This document shows positions 49,401 through 60,400 of a stretch of DNA of 64,000 nt, piece after piece. The translations under genes were made by a program, and so were the position numbers. Positions within the stretch are counted from its first letter, which is position 1. Every line of letters starts with the position of its first letter. The notes beneath the pieces were generated by a model. The model worked only from the letters and a program-made list of their open reading frames with translations, was not told where the DNA came from and searched no databases. Source of the DNA: Pseudoscleropodium purum (taxonomy: Eukaryota; Streptophyta; Bryopsida; Hypnales; Brachytheciaceae). The stretch lies in the NCBI GenBank assembly GCA_963969395.1, contig OZ017795.1, positions 4,154,001-4,218,000 of the forward strand. Reading direction: 5' to 3'.

Positions 49401-50903
49401 GATGGGAGCTCAAAACGCAGGAAAGGAAACCGGTCATCCAAGAGCCTTCCGCCATTGATGAAGATGATTTCATGGGTGAGTCCTTCTGCTCAATTCAGAC
49501 AAGAAAAACAATGGAAGTTAGTCACATTGGCATTAAACTCCATGTTACATGATTGACTCTTGTCAAGGATCCGTTGTGCCAGGCTTTCGTGCCTTAGACG
49601 AGCGTGGCAACGACATTGTAGTGCCTTGTATGGCAGGATTGTGATGCTATTAGTATTTTGCCGATAAATAGTGGGTCTTACTAGTGACTCACTACCATCT
49701 TCAAAAGCTTTTCATATTCGAGTAATTATTTTTGCAATGACCTAGCTAGTGCAGACATGTGCAAGTACGCATGTATGATCCATTCTTGATCTTGGCAGTG
49801 AGAACCACCCTTTCTCTCAGAGCACTGGGTGCTACCTACATGTTGCATCAAGTTTACTGATTGACTTCCTGTGTAGGTCCTGGTGTTGAATTGTTCCAAC
49901 CTCCCAATGTTCTTTTTTCAATGCTTTTTCGACAGGGGGTTTGCACTAGGGGGAGGGGGACTTGAGAGCTAGAGCTGCACTTTTGAGAACTGACTCAACA
50001 GACTTGTCTCACTGCGCAGATATACCTGAAGGGGATTGGATTATAGAGCACGAGAATATCTTGCATGAGGAACTGGTCCATTCAGGCAGCGGATTTCTAC
50101 ATGTATATCGTGCTCAGTTGAACTCCAAGCGCGTCCTGGCCAAGTATATCGAGATGACTTTAGTCAGCAACGATGATTTAAGCTCGAGTTTTAAGCATGA
50201 GGTTAAGTCACTAGTGAGGATTCGGCATCCAAACCTTGTGTATTACATTGGCGCAACTGGACGAAAACCGGACGTCGTGGTCACGGAGCTTGCACAGGGA
50301 GTGGCCCTCCGGAAATTCTTGAAGACGACGCCATTGTCGCAGCCAGATGCAGTTCACCTCGCCCTTCAAGTTGCTCTCGGGATGGCCCGCTTGCATGAAG
50401 ACGAATTGGGCATTATCCATGGTGAGCTTTCGCCTGATTGCATTCTCGTGGACGAGAACACCATGACTGCCAAAGTTCTGGATTTTGGCTTGCGAAGGTT
50501 TCGGAAGGAGCCCAACAGGCACTGCTTCCCACGCTTCTTCCGCAGAGCGCCCGAGCAGCACTTGGGCCTTCCTTTGCACACCAGCGTGGATGTGTTCGCC
50601 TTTGGAATGATTCTGTATGACCTTCTGGAATATAAGGAAGCGCAACTCTTCTGGAAGCAAAAAACGGCGTCCAGAAAGCTTCAGGCGGGAGAGCGTCCGG
50701 AGCTCCGCTTGTCTGAAAGTTATCCTAAAGGAGTCCATGCGCTTGTCAAGAGGTGTTGGATTCACAACTGGCAGGAGAGACCCGAATTTGAATCGATCGT
50801 GTCGGTTTTGAGGAAAGTTGACACCGATTTGCAGAGTCATCTGTCACGATCTACTTCAATTGTTCGCACCAATTCCGAAGGCCAGACGTCGAGTGTAAGT
50901 TAG
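46408..50903 (+). CDS. DUF1221/HeLo-like protein with kinase and pseudokinase domains
   Basis: Proposed exons: 46408-46497 (tentative), 47163-47510, 48257-49475 and 50020-50903, all GT-AG and in phase, about 846 residues. Residues ~30-150 resemble the N-terminal four-helix region of plant DUF1221 kinases, related to the HeLo bundle of plant MLKL proteins. Kinase 1 (about 230-500) has GEGCYG (237), CALK Lys257, HRDLKGDN (Asp353), DFG (Asp381) and APE, so it should be active. Kinase 2 (about 565-830) keeps AKY Lys594 and DFG (Asp707) but has HGELSPDC for HRDxxxxN, losing the catalytic Asp and Asn and the third loop glycine; it is a probable pseudokinase. No transmembrane segment or signal peptide is seen. 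The start could be ATG 46492 or lie upstream; exon 2 could begin at 47133 and exon 4 at 50002. The first exon is the weakest part. Confidence 0.75.
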
Positions 50904-51881
50904 AGTTTTGATTACAGAATTTGATCTAGCAGCATGAACTAGTTTAGGAGTCGTATCTAATGTTCAACGTTGAGGGCTGCGAACGTTGGAATGGGATGAC
51001 CAACAGGCGGGGACAAGGCAAAAGTGATAGGTACGTTGAAACTTCATCTTGTCTCAATTTTCTAATGGAGGAAGATGATTGGAAGCGTGGAGGTAAGTCT
51101 CCAATCACAAGAATGAAAATGAGTCTTGAACGCTGAAAACCGTAACCCACGTCCTTGAGGTGGTCGCTGCAATTTTCAACCCCGGAAGAGTTGTTGAAGA
51201 ATGCCAGTGCTCCACATGGCAAGTTATATTCATTGCTGAGAACCTCCAACAATGGTAGTGGTCACTCTGAAACCCACTATTGAAGGATAATTAGAATTCA
51301 AGGTTAAATCGCTAGCTAGTTTCTCATGGTTAGCATTAACGCCATGCCAACTTTTGTTAGTAGGAGTGAGGATTATTTGAGTATTCTCTGGATTAGTAAT
51401 CAATTGTTCCGAGTGTTTTGAGTTTGTTCCTGTAAAGGTTTGTGACATCAACATTTCTACTTTGATTCATGTACGGTGCAGCAGATAGAATTCCCATTAG
51501 TCAAATGTGACTGTCATAGCAGGCGTCCGTCGTGTACCAAATAGCTAGAAGTTCAGGATGGAAAATGGGGAGTGACAACAGTCTTTTAACACCAAGTCGA
51601 ACATACCTTAAGGTGAGACACGAAGATGAAAAGTTTCAAGATTTGGTTTCCCAAGGCACCTATATAGCTAAATTAATGAGAAGTTGAAACCCAAGTGTCA
51701 CAGGGTAGATGCGGTATATGAACGGAGACAGTAAGTGAAGTTCAAAGAGCGCAAGTGGTTATGTAGGATTGTCTTGGTGCACGCAATTTCCTCACCAGGA
51801 CTGCAAGTTCACCTGCACCTCACATCACTCCAATTCTCTCTTTCATTGAAGGTCACCCCTTAGAATTGCCAACATCGGATC

Positions 51882-52067
51882 ATGGCCATCTCTTCAGACC
51901 GGATAGGTTACATTCTATTTTTCGGTTTCATCTTCTTTGCCCTTATTCTCCTCATGGTTTGCATCATTCTTGAATCTCTCGTCACGCTCGTCACGCTCTG
52001 CCGATCGCTTGTTCGACGCTCTTATGCCAACCCCACGGCTGGAGTTTCGGTTTCTCAACCGGTTTGA
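51882..52067 (+). CDS. Possible small single-pass membrane protein (61 aa)
   Basis: ATG at 51882 is followed by eight mostly polar residues (MAISSDRI), then about 24 strongly hydrophobic ones from YILFFGF through MVCIIL. A Leu/Thr/Arg segment (CRSLVRRSYANP) and a short tail ending SQPV follow. The CT-rich leader before the ATG resembles a plant 5' untranslated region. I recognise no family. The hydrophobic-then-basic layout would predict one transmembrane helix with a basic cytosolic side. With no splice structure or homologue to lean on, it may be a real small gene or a chance frame. Confidence 0.3.
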   Translation: MAISSDRIGYILFFGFIFFALILLMVCIILESLVTLVTLCRSLVRRSYANPTAGVSVSQPV

Positions 52068-52311
52068 AATTTACAACGCAGGAGGTGGACGGTTGCTAAT
52101 TTGCCACTGGAGTCTACTGAATTGATGGCACTGCTCCTTTTGTATGAAGGGATGAATCGAGAAGGGGATGGTCATCACTGATAGGTCAAGAGATGGGCAG
52201 CAATGATAGTGAGCGAATGGAAACCCTAAATTTTGATGTCGAACAAACCTGAAACAAGTACAGATAAAATGGAGAAATCTGAAAACCTGAAGTTCACGAT
52301 GTTTTCCTTGT

Positions 52312-52431
52312 AAGATTGACCAACATAGAGATGAAACGATGTGTCAGATTCAGCCACATGTGGATAGCTCCTTGCAAGATTGGCCAACATAGAGATGAAA
52401 CAATGTGTCGGATTCTGCCACATGTGGATAA
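52312..52431. repeat. 64-bp tandem duplication
   Basis: Two units start at 52312 and 52376. Both contain CAACATAGAGATGAAAC and GCCACATGTGGATA, with a few substitutions. No frame of interest crosses it. Confidence 0.85.
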
Positions 52432-52857
52432 CAAAAGAATCACAAAGATTTACAGTCTTTGCCATGTAGGACTTTTTTGTCTTCTTAATAAATGCTCGCC
52501 CTGAAATTTGGAAAATGTGAACTAGGGCCATTTGATTGGAAAATCTCTTCTAATGTAAGATTATTTGGTCACACAGGACAATTGGTAAATTGACAGGTTA
52601 TCTGAAAAACTAAGAAACAAATTTTCTTAATTCAAGTAGGTAGATATACAAGCTTTCTACGGCTATCTACAGTTCAATAAACCGAATACAAAAGGTTTTG
52701 AAAGTCCTAGGCTACTTGAAAGGAAACTGCAAAACCTGAAAGAATCTTGTGTTGTTACAAAGACTATGACCATTCAAGTTGTCAGCGTTAACCTCGTCTC
52801 CAGTCTCACAAAGCTGAGAGGTATGCTGTCGAACTTGCAAATGGTGTTGGAAGCATG

Positions 52858-55083
52858 TCATTGCAATGTCGGGCTTCCTGATGCGAACCTAACATACACT
52901 CGACCTGCTTTCGAAATTCGGGCAGAGTAAACCTGTAATGAGAAGACACCATTAAATTGAGCACGATTTGTACAACTCTCACACGAGATCTAAAGTTTCT
53001 GTGCTGTAAATTTTTATAATCAGCATGCACCAACTGTCCAAGATTTTTGGGTGTTCGAACTAGGACGCTGAAGGAAATTGGTTCTGATGAGTTTTTCCTT
53101 CTTTTAGGATCATCTCAAACACAGGTTTTCGTTTACGCTCACACACCCTTTCAAGATTTAAGAACATCAGGGTTACGGAATTACTTCGAACACTTTGAAA
53201 CATGTACAAAGAAAATTAAATTAAAGGATTGGGAGTGTCATACCTTTGCGTCAACCGGGACCTCTTTCGATTTCAACGACCCTATTGCCCATGCAAGCGG
53301 ACCATCCTTGGGGCAGAATTCTGCCACTTTCCCATTCCCCAAAGAGAATTTGGTGTGACAGAGAGGGCACTCTATCTGTGCATCACCTTGCGTTCCATCT
53401 TCTACACCCTCAGCTGTACCAACCTATACAAAATCCATCCAAGGGCATGATCACAAAAAGCAGTCTGAACACTCAGAAAACCCGACAGATTTACAAGATA
53501 AACATATCAACACAACTAAATTGTGTGAGACTGAAATCCAAAAAAACGAAGTTACGTGATTTATAAATGTACAAGTTGTGAACAGGATTATAGGTGTTGG
53601 TTTGAGGTGCCATCTCATAGTTGAATTTCAAAATTCCAGAAGAAATTCATTAGAATAACCAACCTGAATTCCATCCCATAATTATAGGTTTCTGTAGAGG
53701 CATGTCTTACCTTGCCCTCAATTATGGGAAATTTACATGAAGTGCAGTTGGCTTGAATTGCATACACTACATCCTCCCTCTTCACAAGTACATAACTGCA
53801 CAGAATAGGTGCATCAGAATCTAATTGACGATATCTAGTTCAAGAACGAATTTGCATTGGTAGCAGATAAGTATACATATACATACATCAAAGAAAGTAA
53901 ATCATCTCTGCAAATCATCATACGGCAATTTATGGGCACACCAACAATGAAATGTTGAGTAACGTGAAACAAACACCAACGTACCCTGCATTATTATGCA
54001 TGATAGCCTTGTTCTTCCCTTCTGGGAATTCCTCTACTGTCAAAACCTGCATGCAAGACTCATTGAATCGCTAAATTTATAAAAAAATTCCATTCTAATT
54101 TTTGAATCCCTCAATACAGCTGAATGAGAATGGACTCCTGAAGGCAGTATCACCTAAAACCCAGAAAATTACAACTAAAGTGGGATCAAGTCTTAGGAAC
54201 GACAGGTATATGAGGTCAAAGTTGACTTGGCGGACGTTCTAAAACTGTTACTTATTTCACTGCCCTCGTATTGAACACTGCAACAAGCATCTCTTTTTTC
54301 TTTGGATTTTCTAGGGAACGCTGTTCTCTTTAAAGCAAACGCCAAATTCCATTGCAGAAAGGCACAGAGATCGAGCCCCTCATCAGCGGGACAGTCCGCC
54401 AGGGGAAGACCAAAACACCGGACAGACCCCAGGACCACCTAATAGAGTATGCTTTGGAGATTGAGCTCGGTTATGAGTAAACCTAGCTTACCTTATATCA
54501 ATAGACACCAAGATGCCATTATAGAAAATACGAATGTAAATGAAGACAGGGAAAATGGGAAGAATCACTTGCAACGTTTTTTCATAGCCCTAAAAACGCC
54601 AGATGACCACCAGAATGTTGACATGGCGGTAGATAGGGGTGAAAATTAAAAGAATGGAAACAAATTTCAAGATGATTTTGTTTATCATATGGAGTCAAAA
54701 TTTGCTAATGAAACTTACGAATTTACACATTGATGATCACAGTTGTCATCCAAATTACAAATTGGCTAACATTAGATGGGTATTAGTGCTAGCCCGGCTA
54801 CAGAAAAAGAAAAGAAAGTCAGACGACCGGTGCTCACCTGGGTCCATCCATCAGATGCTCCATCAGCTTCGCGCCCTCGCATAATCTTCCGAATGCCATC
54901 CGCAGCAGCTTTCTTGGAGTTGTAGCCTCGGCCTTGCTTGGGAGGCCCCTTACCAGCTCTGGTTTGCACTCTCCTTTCCCTGTTCTTGTGAACTCCATCA
55001 CCCAATGTTGATCGATGTGAGTACGTAGCGAACTCCTGCGTCGATGAGGAGCAACCTGCCTGCTCCAAACGAAACACCATCAT
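52858..55083 (-). CDS. Rieske-like domain protein resembling PSB33
   Basis: Five exons (high to low): 55083-54838, 54046-53985, 53795-53711, 53423-53244 and 52932-52858. They total 648 nt and 215 residues; introns are GT-AG and in phase. After a basic, low-complexity N-terminus of about 80 residues comes a Rieske-like fold: VLTVEEFPEG, YVLVKREDVVYAIQANCTSC, IECPLCHTKFSL, FCPKDGPLAWAIGSLKSK and the last strand VYSARISKAGRVYVRF. This layout recalls plant PSB33 (TEF5), a thylakoid protein that stabilises photosystem II and whose Rieske domain lacks the usual iron-sulfur ligands. The classic CxH...CxxH pairs are absent here too, although Cys120, 123, 150, 153 and 168 are present. An in-frame stop just upstream supports ATG 55083, but that start gives a poor transit peptide, so an upstream exon is possible. 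The PSB33 match is from memory. Confidence 0.65.
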
Positions 55084-55331
55084 GAAGATTTAGGAGAGCG
55101 TTTCTTCAAGAACCTCAGGAAACCAAATTCCATTCTGCGCAAGTATGTCTTCGTCCCCTTCGATTATGGTGAAAATATAAATTGAAGCATTCTGAATCAA
55201 AAAAATTGGAGTTCAAGAGAATGGACAACGAATTTCATGCTAGGTCCCCACCCTGAAATGTACATTGAAAAACCCAATATCCATTCTCAGACTCTTAGCA
55301 CAAGGAAAATTTTCAAGCACCCTTCCTTACG

Positions 55332-55748
55332 ATGAATTTGCGCAGTAGGACACACATAACGATTCATATATCCAAATTCACCAGCCAATGTCCGAACCAC
55401 ACTCACTCACATTCAACCAATCAAGAACTTCTACCCTCCAACAATCCGTTCCCAAGAGTAAGCTCTCATAAGCAAATTGCTCCGCAGAACTCAAGCTCCA
55501 GCTCGGAGTGTCTGAACTCACACACTAAGAAACCTCCATGCGCCATTCATCTCACAACTGAGAGCTTGTGGAGCACCTGGAATGAGGACGAGGAGGGCGA
55601 AAGAGCAGTGAAGTTGGATGCAGAGCAGGTGACGGCCATGGTGGAGGACGCCATTGATGATCCCGAAGCCACTGTTGCAAAACTTCCAGCGAAATTGCAG
55701 GGCCACTGGTCTCTTCTTCAGCTTCTTCAGCTTCAACTTCGGCACTAA
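55332..55748 (+). CDS. Hypothetical protein (138 aa), doubtful
   Basis: A 138-codon frame begins MNLRSRTHIT about 250 bases from the start of the divergent Rieske-like gene. Its first half is Ser-, Asn- and Pro-rich. Its second half is more protein-like: ESLWSTWNEDEEGERAVKLD, then EQVTAMVEDAIDDPEATVAK, ending LLQLLQLQLRH. It contains no motif I know. It could be a genuine short gene, a first exon, or a frame within a shared upstream region. The antisense frame (55817-55518) has similar length and no better evidence. Confidence 0.3.
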   Translation: MNLRSRTHITIHISKFTSQCPNHTHSHSTNQELLPSNNPFPRVSSHKQIAPQNSSSSSECLNSHTKKPPCAIHLTTESLWSTWNEDEEGERAVKLDAEQVTAMVEDAIDDPEATVAKLPAKLQGHWSLLQLLQLQLRH

Positions 55749-57404
55749 GTTATAGGCAGTGTGTGAGTGAGTGAGCGCTGCGTCGTCACCACCAGGGCAT
55801 GAATTCGCCATGGCCACAAATTCTGACCCAAATTGGGTTTCTGTTAAGGCCCTAGACGAATGGTTTGTGGGTCCATCCTACTGGGCGTTCTCTCAGCTTT
55901 TCATCCGCTTTCATTCGCGGACACACTTTTTCAGATGGTGGCCAAATACTACTGTGAGTGTCAAGAGTACTACGGAGTACAAGTTGCTGTAGGGCAGGTT
56001 CTACCAAAAATAATTCTAAAAACAAATGCAAAAAGTTTTGTGTGAAACTGGGTTTTTTAAAACAATTTTTTTTTATAGGAGTGACAAATTTTTTATTTTT
56101 TATTTTAAGAATCTTATTTAATATTTTGTTTTAGTATGCATTGAACCATGTTTTTCTACAAGAAAAAAAATATTCAATAGGAATATGTCAACCCTACCCT
56201 CCGCTTTTGGTAGTACTAAGTATCTTTTCTAGTCTTACTTGTTTCTAAATGCCTCTTAATACTCTTGAAAAGGTTGCCAATCATAAGATTTGCAATTAAT
56301 GTCTTTGAATTTCACTTGTAAAATGTGAAATGGTGTAATATCCTCACATCTTCTAATATAATATGATATTTAGAAGTAATATTAAAGAAATACTTGAGAT
56401 TGTAAGTATGAAGAAGGGGGTCTATAATCTTTGTATCACTTATCAAACTTTAGTGAGATTGACAAGTCTGATGCATTGTAGTTATTAAGCACTCAAGGTG
56501 TTTGTGTCACTATGCAGTCCCCCCCTCAATTTTTATTTTAAATTTTTTATTTCACCCCGCTTCACCCCCACCCGCTCTTGTAATCTTCAAAATCAAAGTT
56601 CTTGACAAACAATATGGAACAATTGATCCCATATCCAATATTGTATCCATATTTAGTACCCGTATTCAATATCCACATTTAGTACACGTATTTTGTATGC
56701 ATATCCAATACTCGTATTCAATATCCGTATTCAATATCTGTATTCAATACATGTAGTTAGTACTCATATCCAGTACCCGTACCTGTATTCATATTCGTAT
56801 TCAATATTTATATTTTATATTTGAACGGCTCAGATTAAATTTCACAAGATCAACATCTTGTGATTTTTTGAGAAATCAACGTCAATTTTGAGGGTAAGCA
56901 TTTTTTTTTCAAAAAAATCAATAGCTCACAAATTTTTTGAGGGAGGAGGGGGGGAACTAATGCGAAACTGGGGTGGCAGGCGAGTTTCAGTGTATAGCGA
57001 GAGTACAAATTGAGTTTGAATCAGGTAGGTCCATTCTCAACTAGTTTGGGTGAGAGAACTGAAAATGCAATAATGCAATATTAGAGAAGGTGGTGATATT
57101 AAAGAGGTCTGAGAATTCAAGGGGTTTAGGGTTTTAGGATTCGAGCCGCTCATTTCTAAGAGCCTCGGGTGTCGTTCATTATTCCTAGACACATTCATTA
57201 GTTGGTGCTGGTGAAAATTTTCGGATCGGCACCCCACAGGGTTGCGATCGTCGATTGCCTGCCATTGCAATTGGTGTTCACCGGGTTTTTTGTAAATATT
57301 CTTGAGGTGTTGGTGGTGTGCAATGAGAGGTTTGTGAGATTTTTTGAGTTTGGATTTACGATCGATTGAAGTGAGTTGGGGGAACAGTTAGCCAGCACTT
57401 GGCC
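55749..57404. other. Intergenic and upstream region of the EF-Tu gene
   Basis: About 1.65 kb. A 73-codon frame at 55771-55992 (ALDEWFVGPSYWAFSQLF) lacks family signals. A degenerate tandem repeat occupies about 56626-56822. The last few hundred bases become less AT-rich and presumably contain the EF-Tu promoter. Confidence 0.45.
56626..56822. repeat. Degenerate short tandem repeat (TATTCAATATCCG-like)
   Basis: Roughly 12-14-bp units such as CGTATTCAATATC and CATATCCAATACT repeat many times with variation. The array has several near-identical neighbours (about 56708-56750) and more diverged edges. It looks like a decayed minisatellite. Confidence 0.75.
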
Positions 57405-60400
57405 ATGGCGGCTGCGATAGCGCGGGCGCGGCGTTCGCAGTCGTTACTGAAGTTTGTGCTGCCACAAAGCTCATTGTGCAATTACCATTCGTGTGGACTT
57501 GTATCGTCGTCCGAGAGTCACCCTCGTATTGCATTCGATTCATCTGCGAAATCCCACGAGCTGAGCTTATGGCGGAATTACTTGAAGGGACTGGTGTCTG
57601 TCCGAACAATGGCGACATTCAACCGAAAGTGAGCTTCAGTTTTCCCTTTCTGTGATTGCATTAATTCATGCACCTTTTTTATGTCGAATCATGTCCATTT
57701 CGAAATTCCAAGAAGAGCTGCGAGGCATTGAAGCAGGAGTAATTAAAATGTTTTTGATTTAGGTGAATTTCGAAGCTTCTGACAAGGCAGGGTTTTATTA
57801 GGGTTTTGTCGCGAATGTCACGTTCTTTCTCATTAATTTCGTGTCTATGGATATTTCAGTCGAATGTAGCATTCTCTTTGATGCGGCAGGATTAGCTAGG
57901 GTTTAGGGTTTACATGTTACCGCTTACATTGAGACTATTGGTCAGGGGTTTTGAGGAAGAATCTGAATTTTTCTTATTGTTGACGTTGTGCTTTACAATG
58001 GGACTCTAGATCTGAGCTGTCGTGAGCTGTTTGCAGTAAGCCGCACATGAACATTGGAACCATTGGACATGTGGACCATGGGAAAACTACACTTACAGCA
58101 GCAATAACCAAGGTATTCCTGTACTGTCGCAGTAACTTCCACTGTCCTTAGTCCACCTTGTGTAATTAAATTGTTTTGATCGCAGCATTTGATATTTCTA
58201 TTGATAATTCTATTTGTTTGTCAATTAGCTATGTTAGAGGGTTGTGAAAAGTGTAGACTCACATGAAACACTCTCTTGAGCAGGTTTTGGCTGACGCGGG
58301 TATGGCTAAGTCAATCGCATTTGACGAGATCGACAAAGCCCCAGAAGAAAAGCAGCGGGGTATCACCATTGCCACTGTAAGCTCCATGACTTGTAAATTG
58401 GAGGCTGGAAACCTACATTTGTGATTCGTCTATTTATCTTTGGGGTGCATGTTGATATTTACTCTTGGGAACTGTTTGATGACTAGACTTCATGTGGTCT
58501 TTCCTTAATTTTGGGCCTTATCATAGAAGTGAATCGTGTATGAAGACCGTGTACTGGTAGTTTGATATATTGACAAGTCGTATATATTGATGCAGGCACA
58601 TGTTGAGTATGAAACAGCGAATCGACATTATGCTCACGTTGATTGCCCAGGGCATGCTGATTATGTCAAGGTAAGGCTTTTATGTGCCGTGTTGGTAGTT
58701 GCAGCATTTCCTGAAGTCAATTTTTAAAAATCGTTAGTTTATTTTTGTCATTAGTGAATCCTTATCTGTTGGGACATTTTCAAGAGGATATTTGCGACCA
58801 AGCTTATGTTTTTTTGAAGGTGATTATTATTATTTCATTGCAGAACATGATTACTGGTGCTGCACAAATGGATGGTGGTATTCTTGTGGTTTCAGCACCG
58901 GATGGGCCAATGCCCCAGACTAAAGAGCATATCCTTCTAGCTCGACAGGTCAGTTGGTTCCCTGAAGTCAAGTTTTAGAACGCTGTGACCATGTTGTTAA
59001 TTATGTTTACTTGCCTTATCCCCTTCTGGTCCAAGAGTCTCGATTTGGGCTTCATGTTTTTTCCTTCCAGTTTTGAGTAGGTCATATGCGGACTTTCTTT
59101 TACCCAATTTTATTTATTTATTGACCAGCTCGTTCAGTGTCCACAGATTCTAGTGATATTAATTTTAACCATCTGAATAATATTTTTCACAATCTGATCG
59201 ATCGAATTGGTCATTTAAAGTCATGAGTCCTTGATCTTTTAGGGGTTAAAACTTTTAGCAACTACTTTCGATAACGGTTATTCATGTGGCGTTGGAGTCG
59301 GATGTGTTAGAGCTCCAAGTGTTCCACGCTCCATTTATTGATGTGCATAAGTTTTATTTTCAAACTTTCATGACGTTTCGTTAGCACTTTCTTTTCATCT
59401 TTTATGCTCATGACCTCTCAATTGCATTGCAAATATGACAGGTCGGGGTTCCATCCTTGGTGGTTTTCTTGAACAAAGTGGATGTTGTGGAAGATGAGGA
59501 GTTGCTGGAGCTTGTGGAGATGGAGTTGCGAGGTAAGATATCTTCACGGGCTTTGAGTGTCGTTCAATATTCTGATGCAACGCTGTGCTCAACATATGGA
59601 TCAATCTCTGACCAGACACTCTTTGTGCAGAGTTGCTGTCATTCTACAAGTTTCCTGGCGATGATATTCCCATCGTTAGGGGCTCAGCTCTAGCTGCACT
59701 GCAGGGAACGAACGAAGAGCTTGGAAAGAATGCGATTTTGAAGTTGATGGAGGCTGTAGACGAGTACATACCTGAGCCCAAGCGCAATCTTGAGAAACCC
59801 TTCCTCATGCCAATTGAGGATGTTTTTTCTATTCAGGCAAGATTAAGATTTAGACGTTTGATTGGATGCTTAGATATGTAGCAATTTATGTCTACTTCCT
59901 GAGTCTCAGAAACTCTGTGTCCAATGCTATGACTTGCAAAATTGGTCAGCAAACACCACATGTGTACCCTTTTCGTGAATATGAATGACTAACCCCTAAA
60001 GGACTTAAGGTTTCATGGTAATATAATGACCCAATGTGATTTGTACAAAGTATAATCACGTTGGATCAAATTACATGTCTTCAATATCAGTGAATATCTT
60101 TGCGTCTCTTTCTCGAAAAATAAATAAAACGGGACAAGAGAAAGCCCTCATATGGGCTGTTTCAAAGTGTCGAGAAAAACATGAGCCCATTAATCCTGTA
60201 GGGGCTAATGCCCCTTACCGAGTCTAAGAGGTTTCTATTTCGACACTATTTATTTCAGAGGTTCCCAAGGGTTCTTTAGAGATTGCAAGACCAGCTTCTA
60301 GTCAGTCTTTTATCTAAGACTTTGTTTGATCTTGTCGTCAGGGTCGTGGAACCGTGGTGACAGGGCGTGTGGAGCAAGGTATTGTCAAAGTGGGTGAAGA

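Larger units (their letters stand above)
50904..52857. other. Intergenic region with a small ORF and a short tandem repeat
   Basis: Between the kinase gene and the convergent Rieske-like gene. It holds a possible 61-codon membrane-protein ORF (51882-52067) and a 64-bp duplication (52312-52431). Minus-strand frames at 50944-51454 have no motifs. The first part is probably the kinase 3' untranslated region. Confidence 0.45.

Noticed and set aside
55518..55817. 99-codon minus frame opposite the 55332-55748 ORF
   Set aside because: Low-information translation; strand choice cannot be settled, and the plus frame is longer with a more protein-like acidic half.
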